From assembly GCA_023436225.1 (NCBI GenBank), contig JAEZKA010000052.1, positions 36,134 through 100,133 of the forward strand: DNA of 64,000 bases, read 5' to 3'. The translations under genes and the position numbers were made by a program. Every line of letters starts with the position of its first letter. Position 1 is the stretch's first letter. The notes beneath the pieces were generated by a model that was not told where the DNA came from, did no database searches, and worked only from the letters and a program-made list of their open reading frames with translations. The stretch is from Bacillota bacterium (GTDB lineage Bacteria; Bacillota; Clostridia; Lachnospirales; Lachnospiraceae). Of this stretch, positions 43,178 to 51,574 are shown piece by piece.

Positions 43178-45106
43178 ATGTTTGGGAACGGCAGAAAAAC
43201 GATAGGTGTGTTTATTACTCAGGTAAATCAGGAATTTCAAGAGCTGTTAAGTAAAGGCATCAGTAAAAGAGCAAAGGAGCTGGGGTATAATGTCGCTTTC
43301 TTTGCTAATTTCCTGGGCTATGGGGAATTTGAATATGAGGTTGGCGAGCGAAGCATTGCTCTGCTTCCCAGATATCAGGATCTGGATGGCATTATTATTT
43401 TACCGGATACCATGTTTGCTCAGGGCTTTGATAAGTATATCCGCGATCATATCACGAAATATGCCAATTGTCCGGTGGTCAGTGTAAGACAGAAGATCGA
43501 TGATTATTATAATGTGCTTATCGATGATACCTCGGTCTTAGATGAGATTATCCATCATTTCATTGAGAAGCATGCCTATAAAAGAATTAATTTTTTAACC
43601 GGACCAAGGGATAATCAGGTATCTCATGTACGCCTGGAGGCCTTCAAACGAATTATGAAGGAACATAACCTTCCGGTAGAAGAGGACCAGACCTATTTCG
43701 GAGACTTCTGGAAGTTCATGGGCTATGATGCAATAAGACATTGGTTAGCTGACCCGGATAAGCGCCCGGAGGCGATTATCTGTGCCAATGATTATATGGC
43801 AATTACAGTTTGCAATGCTTTGGCAGAGAGAGGAATTTATGTTCCGGAGGATATCGCCGTATCAGGCTGTGATAATATAGCTATTACGGAGGATTTTTGT
43901 CCGACGATTACAACGGCAGGATTTCCTGTTTTTGAGATGGGAATGGAAGCAGTTGATAAGATTTATAAACATAATAATCAAATTCCTCAGGAGAAGGATA
44001 GCTACATGACAACGGTGACCACCTTCCGGGAGTCCTGTGGCTGTAATCCTGCCGGAAAGCAGGAAAATCTAACCTATCGCAGAAACCGGATCATCAACGA
44101 TCTTGAAGCGAAGGATAAGTCCATCTATAACAATGCCTTTATGTCGGTAGAATTAACGAATGTGACAACGATTGCAGAGCTGGATCGCAAGCTGGCCTCT
44201 TATACGTATATGAATGAAGGCTTTGACAGCTTTTATATGTGTCTGTATAAGAATTGGGAGCAGCTTGGCTTGGAGAAACATACCGAGGCTGAGTTAACCG
44301 ATGATATGATCATGGAGGTCGGGATTAAGAATGGTCAATGGCTGCAGCGAGCCGAGTTCATGAGACCACAGCTGCTTCCGGTGTATCATGCAGGGGAGGA
44401 GCCCCAGGTATTCTTCTTCAATATGCTTCATTATCAGAAGATATGCTATGGCTATACCGCAATCAGCTTCCGGGAGGGGCAGGCATACCAGTCCTCCTAT
44501 CAGGGGTGGTTGATAAATGTGTGCAATGCCTTAGAGAATATAAGAATGCACGATTTTTTGAATCAATTGGTAAGTCGTCTTGAGGACATGTCAATTAAGG
44601 ATGAGCTGACCGGACTTTATAACCGCCGTGCTTTGGAACAGCTGGGAAGAAAGTATATGGAGCAGTGCATACGACGAGGGACTAAGCTAATGGTGTTTTC
44701 GGCTGATATGGATAAGCTGAAATATATTAACGATAATTTTGGACATGCAAACGGTGACATTGCTATTAAATCCGTTGCCGATGCCCTGCTTTATGCCTCA
44801 GAGGATGACGAGCTTTGCATCCGTATCAGCGGGGACGAGTTCGTAGTCATTGGAATGGATTATGACCAGCCGAAGGCGAATGAATTTATTCATCGTTTCG
44901 AAAGGAAGCTGGAGCAAATCAATCAGGAGGGTGGCAGAGAATTTGAGGTATATGTTAGCTTTGGATGGAGTATAATTAAGCCAAATGAGAGTACCACCAT
45001 CGAGGATTGTCTGATTATCTCGGATTCCAAGATGTATCAACAAAAATATCAGAAGGCAGAAATTTATTTAAAGGATCATGATGAATTTCCGAATTCAAAA
45101 GCATAG
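43178..45106 (+). CDS. Diguanylate cyclase with a LacI-like ligand-binding sensor region (copy 2)
   Basis: A 642-residue paralogue of the preceding protein with the same layout: LacI-like fold at 1-285 (NGRKTIGVFITQVNQEF), middle region, GGDEF domain with DELTGLYNRRAL. The active-site motif is SGDEF instead of GGDEF, which can still be active but may be slower or specialised. Tandem duplication with diverged sensor and active site suggests different ligands or outputs. It follows the ABC transporter and copy 1 in one orientation. Confidence 0.85.
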   Translation: MFGNGRKTIGVFITQVNQEFQELLSKGISKRAKELGYNVAFFANFLGYGEFEYEVGERSIALLPRYQDLDGIIILPDTMFAQGFDKYIRDHITKYANCPVVSVRQKIDDYYNVLIDDTSVLDEIIHHFIEKHAYKRINFLTGPRDNQVSHVRLEAFKRIMKEHNLPVEEDQTYFGDFWKFMGYDAIRHWLADPDKRPEAIICANDYMAITVCNALAERGIYVPEDIAVSGCDNIAITEDFCPTITTAGFPVFEMGMEAVDKIYKHNNQIPQEKDSYMTTVTTFRESCGCNPAGKQENLTYRRNRIINDLEAKDKSIYNNAFMSVELTNVTTIAELDRKLASYTYMNEGFDSFYMCLYKNWEQLGLEKHTEAELTDDMIMEVGIKNGQWLQRAEFMRPQLLPVYHAGEEPQVFFFNMLHYQKICYGYTAISFREGQAYQSSYQGWLINVCNALENIRMHDFLNQLVSRLEDMSIKDELTGLYNRRALEQLGRKYMEQCIRRGTKLMVFSADMDKLKYINDNFGHANGDIAIKSVADALLYASEDDELCIRISGDEFVVIGMDYDQPKANEFIHRFERKLEQINQEGGREFEVYVSFGWSIIKPNESTTIEDCLIISDSKMYQQKYQKAEIYLKDHDEFPNSKA

Positions 45107-45125
45107 AAGAAAGGCTTGGTAGACT

Positions 45126-46589
45126 TTGGACAGGCTATATGATAAATTAATAGCATACAGTGAGAATGGGGATTATCCGATGCATATGCCGGGACATAAG
45201 AGAAATACCGGGATTTGTGAACCGTTTAATCCCTATGCCATCGATATAACAGAGATAGAGGGCTTCGATAATCTTCACCAGCCTGAGGAGGTATTATTAT
45301 CCCTGTCTGATAGAATTAGCCGGATTTATGGGGCAGGATGCTCTTATCCGCTGGTGAACGGAAGCACGGCAGGAATACTCGCCGGAATCTCTGCAGCAGT
45401 AAAAAAGGGTGATAAGATTCTGATGGCTCGTAACAGTCATAAGTCTGTTTACCATGGAGTTATCCTCGCAGGAGCGATTCCGGTGTATTGTTATCCACAA
45501 AAGATGGAGGGAATATCCCCTTATGGTGGAATTCTTCCCGAAGAGATTGAGAGGTCGTTGATAGATAACCCTGGAATTAGTCTGGTGGTGATAACCTCAC
45601 CGACCTATGAAGGTGTCGTATCGGATATAGGAACCATCGCTCAGATTGTTCATAGGCATGGGGCTTATTTGCTTGTGGATGAAGCTCATGGAGCCCATTT
45701 TGGTTTTCATGAAGGATTTCCGGTGAGTGCGGTAAGACTTGGAGCTGACTTGATTATACAAAGTCTGCATAAAACCCTGCCTGCGTTGACTCAGACGGCA
45801 GTATTACATTCCAATGCAGAAGAGTTGAATCTGCGGATACGCAAGTACCTTGCAATCTATCAGAGCAGCAGTCCCTCCTATGTATTAATGGCAGGAATCG
45901 ACCGTTGTATCTGGCTTCTGGAGGAGCAGGCCGGGCAGCTTTTTACACTTTATGATCAAAGGCTGAAGCAGTTCTATCAAAGGCTGGAGAAGCTGAAGGT
46001 ACTAAAGCTTTTGAAGCAGGATATCGTAGGCCAATACGGGGTTTATGATCTTGACCGCTCGAAGCTAACCATATCGGTACAAGGATCCGGTCTTACCGGA
46101 CATATGCTTCATCAGCAGCTTCTTAATAAGTATCGGATCATGCTTGAAATGGAAGCACCGGATTATGTTCTGGGTATGACCAGTATCTGTGATACGGAGG
46201 AAGGCTTTGACCGGCTGGCGGGAGCACTTCTTGAGATTGACGACAGTTTGGTGATGAAGCAGCCTGCATTTGACGGTCAAAGGACAGAGCAAGAGAAGTC
46301 TGTAACAAATCATTTTAAGACAATACTATCGCAACCGGAGATTATACTATGGCCTCATGAAGCCTGGGATAAGCCGGTACGGAAGCTGGATATTTGTAAG
46401 AGCGCCGGGCAGGTGTCAGCGGCTTTTATCAGTCTGTTTCCGCCGGGAGCGCCGATTCTGGTTCCCGGGGAGGAAATATCGGTTGAGCTGATTGAATATA
46501 TTTATTCTGTCAGAAGCCGAGGCGTTACCGTCACCGGACTGACCGGAGAGCATAAGGATCAAATTGAAGTAGTTGATTGCTTTGACTAA
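45126..46589 (+). CDS. Orn/Lys/Arg decarboxylase-family PLP enzyme, YaaO-like
   Basis: A 487-residue group III PLP decarboxylase-like enzyme. MHMPGHKRN (residues 19-27), VNGSTAGILA, VDEAHGAH and the PLP lysine Lys216 in SLHKTLPA are visible. It is the counterpart of B. subtilis YaaO and heads the same gene block. A polyamine or arginine/lysine decarboxylase role is family-based; the real substrate is not known. The start is a TTG at 45126. Confidence 0.88.
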   Translation: MDRLYDKLIAYSENGDYPMHMPGHKRNTGICEPFNPYAIDITEIEGFDNLHQPEEVLLSLSDRISRIYGAGCSYPLVNGSTAGILAGISAAVKKGDKILMARNSHKSVYHGVILAGAIPVYCYPQKMEGISPYGGILPEEIERSLIDNPGISLVVITSPTYEGVVSDIGTIAQIVHRHGAYLLVDEAHGAHFGFHEGFPVSAVRLGADLIIQSLHKTLPALTQTAVLHSNAEELNLRIRKYLAIYQSSSPSYVLMAGIDRCIWLLEEQAGQLFTLYDQRLKQFYQRLEKLKVLKLLKQDIVGQYGVYDLDRSKLTISVQGSGLTGHMLHQQLLNKYRIMLEMEAPDYVLGMTSICDTEEGFDRLAGALLEIDDSLVMKQPAFDGQRTEQEKSVTNHFKTILSQPEIILWPHEAWDKPVRKLDICKSAGQVSAAFISLFPPGAPILVPGEEISVELIEYIYSVRSRGVTVTGLTGEHKDQIEVVDCFD

Positions 46590-46641
46590 AAAATATAAAT
46601 CATAAGTATTGAAAATGTAATAAATGGGAAAGGATATGGGA

Positions 46642-47229
46642 ATGGCTAGGATTTTTATTGTCATGGGCAAGAGTGCAACAGGGAAGGACACAGTATACAA
46701 GAAGCTGCTGGAGGCAGAGGACCTACATCTTAATACTGCGGTAATGTATACAACCAGACCGATTAGAAGGTCTGAGGAGAATGGTGTAGAGTATTATTTT
46801 GTGGATGAAGACACCTTAATAGAGCTGCAGAAGCAGAAGAAAATCATAGAGCATCGTGCTTATGAAACCATACATGGGACCTGGCATTATTTTACCGTGA
46901 ACGACGGGCAGATTAATCTGGAGGAAGCGGATTATCTGATGATCGGGACGCTTGAAACTTATATGCAGATTAGGGAATACTTTGGTAAGGATAAGGTTGT
47001 CCCTATCTACCTGGAGCTGGATGACGGCGTTCGATTGATGAGAGCAATCAAACGTGAGCAAAAGCAGGAGCAGCCAAAGTATGCGGAGATGTGCAGAAGA
47101 TATTTGGCTGACGAAGAGGATTTTTCAGAAGAAAATCTTGCAAAATGCGGTGTTACGAAACGTTATCAGAACCTTGACATAAACATCTGTCTCTATGAGG
47201 TCAAGGAGGATATAAAAAAATTACTGTAA
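46642..47229 (+). CDS. Guanylate kinase-like nucleoside monophosphate kinase
   Basis: A 195-residue kinase with the P-loop GKSATGKDT (residues 9-17) and the guanylate-kinase element TTRPIRRSEENGVEYYFV. It resembles guanylate kinase but is divergent, with acidic insertions near the middle. In Bacillus the thymidylate kinase tmk sits at this position, so this gene replaces it. The ATG at 46642 follows GGAAAGGA by seven bases; earlier ATGs at 46624 and 46636 fit less well. Confidence 0.8.
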   Translation: MARIFIVMGKSATGKDTVYKKLLEAEDLHLNTAVMYTTRPIRRSEENGVEYYFVDEDTLIELQKQKKIIEHRAYETIHGTWHYFTVNDGQINLEEADYLMIGTLETYMQIREYFGKDKVVPIYLELDDGVRLMRAIKREQKQEQPKYAEMCRRYLADEEDFSEENLAKCGVTKRYQNLDINICLYEVKEDIKKLL

Positions 47230-47248
47230 AGTAGTGGGAGTTTATGAT

Positions 47249-47444
47249 ATACTGCGTATATAAGCGAAGCCTGCTACTGATATAAACCGAAATAGACAGC
47301 TCGCTGTCTGTATTTCGGTTTATATCAGTAGCAGGCGAGCCAACGCGAGCGAGTGAACTATGGTTCACGAGCTGCGCTTATATACGCAGTATTGTAACTC
47401 ATAAGCCAGGAGTGAACGCTGTTCACGAGCTGCGCTTATATACG
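47249..47444. repeat. Nested palindromic element before yaaR
   Basis: An 18-bp outer stem joins 47249-47266 (ACTGCGTATATAAGCG core) to 47375-47392. Inside it, a 25-bp stem joins 47270-47294 to 47311-47335, extended by GACAG/CTGTC with loop CTCG. A 24-base unit (GTTCACGAGCTGCG core) occurs at 47363-47386 and again at 47421-47444, each preceded by a GTGAAC half that forms a small hairpin. The second copy of CGCTTATATACG can compete with the first for the outer arm. The whole element lies between the kinase gene and yaaR and overlaps no gene. Confidence 0.85.
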
Positions 47445-47466
47445 AAATCCTTTGGAGGAAATGTTT

Positions 47467-47907
47467 ATGGAGATAAAGGTGAACCATATGCAACCCATCA
47501 ATCAGGTTGAACAAAAAGCACCCATACCGGAGGCAGATGGTTCTTTTAAGTATACACTCATTTCTCACATTGAGGAGCAGGAGTTAAAGGCTGTCTTAAA
47601 CGGTATGCTGGAGGAGATTACCACCCATGGTAAACGGCTGGCAAAGCGCATGGACTTAAAGGAAATGAAGCACTACCGTGAGCTGATTAAGGAATTCATG
47701 AACGAAATCGTGAACCGTTCCCATAAGTTCTCCAGGGAGAATTTTCTGGATAAGAAGGGAAGGCATCGTGTATATACCATGATCAAGCTGGTTGATAAGA
47801 ACCTGGACGAGCTGGCAGCAGAGCTCATTAAGGATGAGAAGGATCATTTGGCAATATTAAATAAAATAGATGAGATCAGAGGTTTGTTACTGGATATCCT
47901 GACCTAA
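47467..47907 (+). CDS. yaaR: YaaR-family (DUF327) protein
   Basis: A 146-residue protein of the YaaR/DUF327 family, a helical domain of unknown function (DLKEMKHYRELIKEFM and the KKGRHRVYTMIKLVDKNL segment). It occurs in the same gene block in Bacillus. The ATG at 47467 lies eight bases after GGAGG; the ATG at 47461 is too close. The palindromic element lies just upstream. Confidence 0.85.
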   Translation: MEIKVNHMQPINQVEQKAPIPEADGSFKYTLISHIEEQELKAVLNGMLEEITTHGKRLAKRMDLKEMKHYRELIKEFMNEIVNRSHKFSRENFLDKKGRHRVYTMIKLVDKNLDELAAELIKDEKDHLAILNKIDEIRGLLLDILT

Positions 47908-47933
47908 ATCATTTTTCTTTATGGAGGTTAACT

Positions 47934-48929
47934 ATGCAAGGGTTTGGACAAATTATAGGTCATGAAAGCATTATCCACCATCTTCAGAACGCGATCAGTT
48001 CGAAGAAGATTTCTCATGCCTATATTTTATACGGTGAAGAAGGCATGGGCAAGAAGCTGCTTGCAAGTGCGTTTGCGAAAACCCTGCAATGTGAGCAGGA
48101 AGGTATCCTATCCTGTGATCGATGTAAATCCTGTATGCAGGCAGCAACCGATAACCATCCGGATATTATATGGGTGACCCATGAGAAGGTCAGCATCGGA
48201 GTGGATGATATCCGTCTACAGGTAAATGCTGATATTCAAATAAAGCCATATAACAGCAGATATAAGATTTATATTATTGACGATGCGGACAAGCTTACCG
48301 AGCAGGCACAGAACGCATTATTAAAGACCATGGAGGAACCGCCGGAGTACGCCATCCTGCTTCTTCTGGTCAGCAACATTACATCTCTTTTGCCTACGAT
48401 ATTATCCAGATGTGTCCGGCTAAATCTAAAGCCTGTGGATAAGGTGGCAATCAAGGAATATCTAATGCTCCGGCATCAGATACCGGATTACAAAGCAGAT
48501 ATGGCAGCAGCCTTTTCCAGCGGTAACGTAGGAAAAGCAATTAAATATGCATCTTCGGAAGATTTTGAGAAGATGAAGGACAATGTGCTTCATATTTTAA
48601 AGTATATCGATGATATGGAGCTGCATGAAGTAATATCGGGACTTAAGATATTTACTGCAAACAAGCCGATAATTGAGGATTATATTGATTTAATGATTTT
48701 GTGGTACCGGGATGTGGTAATGTACAAAGCAACGATGGACCCGGATCTTTTATTATACAGAGAGGAACTCTCATTTATTAAGCACCAGGCAAATATAAGA
48801 AGCTATGATAATATTGAAAAAATCATAAGTGCGATGGAAAAGGCAAAAATAAGGTTAAAGGCGAATGTTAACTTTGATATTGCTATTGAACTTATGTTAC
48901 TTACTATAAAGGAGAACAGTAATGGTTAA
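47934..48929 (+). CDS. holB: DNA polymerase III delta' subunit
   Basis: A 331-residue clamp-loader subunit. It has an AAA+ fold with GEEGMGKKLLA (P-loop position, residues 35-45), a zinc module CDRCKSC near residues 63-69 and the SRC-type motif LSRCVRL near residue 159. It helps load the sliding clamp during replication. TGGAGGT precedes the ATG. It overlaps ricT by 8 bases. Confidence 0.92.
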   Translation: MQGFGQIIGHESIIHHLQNAISSKKISHAYILYGEEGMGKKLLASAFAKTLQCEQEGILSCDRCKSCMQAATDNHPDIIWVTHEKVSIGVDDIRLQVNADIQIKPYNSRYKIYIIDDADKLTEQAQNALLKTMEEPPEYAILLLLVSNITSLLPTILSRCVRLNLKPVDKVAIKEYLMLRHQIPDYKADMAAAFSSGNVGKAIKYASSEDFEKMKDNVLHILKYIDDMELHEVISGLKIFTANKPIIEDYIDLMILWYRDVVMYKATMDPDLLLYREELSFIKHQANIRSYDNIEKIISAMEKAKIRLKANVNFDIAIELMLLTIKENSNG

Positions 48930-49836
48930 TGTAATCGGAGTAAGATTTCGCAGGGCCGGAAAAGTATATTTCTTTGATCCTGCAGGTTATGATATTAAGC
49001 AAGGTGACAATGTAATTGTCGAGACAGCACGAGGTATCGAATACGGTTCGGTCGTTCTAGGACCCAGAGATGTGGAGGACGATAAGATTATTCAGCCGCT
49101 AAAGTCGGTAATCCGTCAGGCAACCGACGAGGATAATGCTGTTGAGAAGCGTAACAAGGAGAAGGAGAAGGAAGCCTTCCAGATCTGCCTTGAGAAGATT
49201 AAGAAGCATGGTCTGGAGATGAAGCTCATTGATTGTGAGTATACCTTCGATAACAATAAGGTATTATTCTATTTTACCGCAGACGGTCGAATTGACTTTA
49301 GAGAGCTGGTAAAGGATCTTGCAAGTGTGTTTAAGACCCGTATTGAGCTCAGACAGATCGGAGTGCGTGATGAGACCAAGATTGTTGGTGGTATCGGCAT
49401 CTGTGGAAGACCCCTTTGCTGCCATACCCATTTATCCGAATTTGCACCGGTATCCATCAAGATGGCAAAGGAGCAGAATCTGTCTCTAAATCCTACGAAA
49501 ATATCCGGCGTATGCGGAAGACTGATGTGCTGCTTAAAGAACGAGGAAGAGGCTTATGAAGAGCTGAACAGTAAGCTTCCCGGCGTAGGTGACTTTGTAA
49601 CGACAAAGGACAACCTAAAGGGTGAAGTTCAGAGTGTCAGTGTATTAAAGCAGTTGGTTAAGGTAATTGTAACACTGGAGAACGATGAGAAGGAAGTTAG
49701 GGAATATAAGGTTGAGGATTTACGCTTCAAGCAAAGAAGGCGCAAGGAGAGAACAGCTTCCTTAGAGGATGAGGAGCTGAGAGTGCTGGAGCTTTTGGAG
49801 AAGAAGGAAGGGAAGTCCTTACTGGATGATGAATAA
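48922..49836 (+). CDS. ricT: RicT (YaaT, PSP1-domain) regulatory protein
   Basis: A 304-residue PSP1-domain protein. The cysteine signatures GICGRPLCCHTHLSEF (near residues 157-172) and GVCGRLMCCLKNE (near 196) are characteristic. In B. subtilis RicT works with RicA and RicF in an Fe-S-containing complex that directs RNase Y mRNA processing and influences sporulation, competence and biofilm. The partners RicA and RicF are not in this window. It overlaps holB and the next gene. Confidence 0.93.
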   Translation: MVNVIGVRFRRAGKVYFFDPAGYDIKQGDNVIVETARGIEYGSVVLGPRDVEDDKIIQPLKSVIRQATDEDNAVEKRNKEKEKEAFQICLEKIKKHGLEMKLIDCEYTFDNNKVLFYFTADGRIDFRELVKDLASVFKTRIELRQIGVRDETKIVGGIGICGRPLCCHTHLSEFAPVSIKMAKEQNLSLNPTKISGVCGRLMCCLKNEEEAYEELNSKLPGVGDFVTTKDNLKGEVQSVSVLKQLVKVIVTLENDEKEVREYKVEDLRFKQRRRKERTASLEDEELRVLELLEKKEGKSLLDDE

Positions 49837-50584
49837 TAACAAAAGCGAAAAGGATTGTCTGAAGCCGGGCGAACGGGTAGATGATCTGAATCGTAATAAT
49901 TATAAAATAATTCAAAATACTAAGAAATTCTGTTTTGGTATGGACGCAGTACTACTCTCCGGTTTTGCCAAGGTACATCCCGAAGAAAGAGTGTTGGATC
50001 TGGGCACTGGAACGGGAATCATTCCAATATTATTGGAGGCAAAGACGGAGGGGAAGCACTTTACCGGCCTGGAGATTCAGGAGGAAAGTGCGGATATGGC
50101 ACGGCGAAGTGTCGCCTTGAACGGACTGGAAGATAAAATTGATATTGTTACTGGAGATATCAAGGAAGCCTCTGCTTATTTTGGATTGGCTTCCTTTGAG
50201 GTTGTTACAAGCAATCCGCCCTATATGAACCATGGACATGGTCTCGTGAATCCCGGTGACGCTAAAGCGATTGCCAGGCATGAGCTTCTTTGCTCCCTGG
50301 AGGATGTGATCAGGGAAACGAGTCGTCTGCTTAAGCCGGGCGGACGCTTTTATCTGGTTCACCGGCCCTTCCGTATGGTGGAGATTATGAATAAGCTGAC
50401 GGCTTATAAGCTGGAACCAAAGCGGATGAAATTAGTCTATCCCTATGTAGATAAGGAACCGAATATGGTACTCATAGAGTGTGTGAAAGGCGGTAAATCA
50501 ATGCTTAAGGTGGAAGCCCCTCTGATTGTTTACCGAGAGCCGAATGTCTATACCAATGAAATCTATGATATCTACGGTTATTAG
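49826..50584 (+). CDS. YabB/TrmN6-like tRNA adenine methyltransferase
   Basis: A 252-residue class I methyltransferase. The SAM-binding loop is LDLGTGTGIIPI (residues 56-67) and the catalytic N-P-P-Y motif reads SNPPYMNHG near residue 131, as in enzymes that methylate N6 of adenine 37 in tRNA. B. subtilis YabB occupies the same place after ricT. It overlaps ricT by 11 bases. A hairpin begins at its stop codon. Confidence 0.88.
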   Translation: MMNNNKSEKDCLKPGERVDDLNRNNYKIIQNTKKFCFGMDAVLLSGFAKVHPEERVLDLGTGTGIIPILLEAKTEGKHFTGLEIQEESADMARRSVALNGLEDKIDIVTGDIKEASAYFGLASFEVVTSNPPYMNHGHGLVNPGDAKAIARHELLCSLEDVIRETSRLLKPGGRFYLVHRPFRMVEIMNKLTAYKLEPKRMKLVYPYVDKEPNMVLIECVKGGKSMLKVEAPLIVYREPNVYTNEIYDIYGY

Positions 50585-50650
50585 TGTGAATTATTGAAAA
50601 GCATAATTCACACTTCCAAGTTTGTGCCTGCGTAATCCTCGGCACAAACT
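50584..50650 (+). repeat. Pair of perfect hairpins between yabB and rsmI
   Basis: First hairpin: GTGTGAATTAT (50584-50594) with ATAATTCACAC (50603-50613), 8-base loop. Second: AGTTTGTGCC (50619-50628) with GGCACAAACT (50641-50650), 12-base loop. Neither is followed by a T-run, so they are not obvious terminators. The GTGTGAAT arm also occurs in the element at 54414. Confidence 0.75.
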
Positions 50651-50692
50651 AACTCAAAGGGCAGGCATGTTATGTTAATGAAAGGATATATT

Positions 50693-51553
50693 ATGTCCGG
50701 TATGTTATATTTATGTGCCACTCCAATCGGCAATCTGGAGGATATTACCTTCCGTGTCATCAGAACCTTAAAAGAAGTGGATCTGATTGCTGCCGAGGAT
50801 ACCAGGCACAGCATTAAATTGTTAAATCATTTTGAGATAAAGACACCGATGACCAGCTACCATGAGTTCAATAAGGTAGAGAAGGCAAGATATCTGGTGG
50901 AGCAGCTTCTGGCAGGGGTGAATATTGCCCTGATTACCGATGCAGGGACTCCCGGTATCTCCGATCCGGGCGAGGAGCTGGTAAAGCAGGCTTACGAAGC
51001 AGGAATTAGTGTTACTTCTATTCCGGGAGCCTGTGCGGCAGTGACAGCGTTAACGTTATCCGGACTTGGGACAAGAAGATTTTGCTTTGAAGCGTTCCTG
51101 CCCAGCGATAAAAAAGCCAGGCAGCGAGTACTGAACGAACTGAAGAACGACACAAGGACACTAATCTTATATGAGGCACCTCATAGGCTCTGTAAGACCT
51201 TACAGGAGTTGCTTGAGGTTTTGGGTGACCGAAGAATTTCATTAATCAAAGAACTTACAAAGCTGCATGAGAAAGTATGGCAGACAACTCTTTCAGAGGC
51301 TGTTCAGGTGCTTAGTGAGCAGGAGCCGAGAGGGGAATATGTTCTGGTACTTGAGGGAAGGTCAGATTTAGAGCTGGAGGCAGAGAAGCAGGAGCAGTGG
51401 GGAGCTGTTGCTTTAACCGAACACATGAGTTTCTATTTGGAACAGGGATTCGATAAGAAGGAGGCTATGAAGGCTGTCGCGAAGGACAGAGGTGTAAGCA
51501 AACGGGATATTTATCAATTGCTTATCAATGAAGAAGCCGAGGGGAAGGGGTAA
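50693..51553 (+). CDS. rsmI: 16S rRNA 2'-O-methyltransferase RsmI
   Basis: A 286-residue RsmI, which methylates the 2'-OH of C1402 in 16S rRNA. Landmarks: LYLCATPIGNLEDIT (residues 5-19), AAEDTRHS, TDAGTPGISDPG and IPGACAAVTAL. It is the ribosomal-RNA methyltransferase at the yabC position of the Bacillus block. The ATG at 50693 follows AAAGGA; an earlier ATG at 50672 has a poorer site. Confidence 0.94.
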   Translation: MSGMLYLCATPIGNLEDITFRVIRTLKEVDLIAAEDTRHSIKLLNHFEIKTPMTSYHEFNKVEKARYLVEQLLAGVNIALITDAGTPGISDPGEELVKQAYEAGISVTSIPGACAAVTALTLSGLGTRRFCFEAFLPSDKKARQRVLNELKNDTRTLILYEAPHRLCKTLQELLEVLGDRRISLIKELTKLHEKVWQTTLSEAVQVLSEQEPRGEYVLVLEGRSDLELEAEKQEQWGAVALTEHMSFYLEQGFDKKEAMKAVAKDRGVSKRDIYQLLINEEAEGKG

Positions 51554-51574
51554 CTGTCTTTTGGAGGTGAAATA

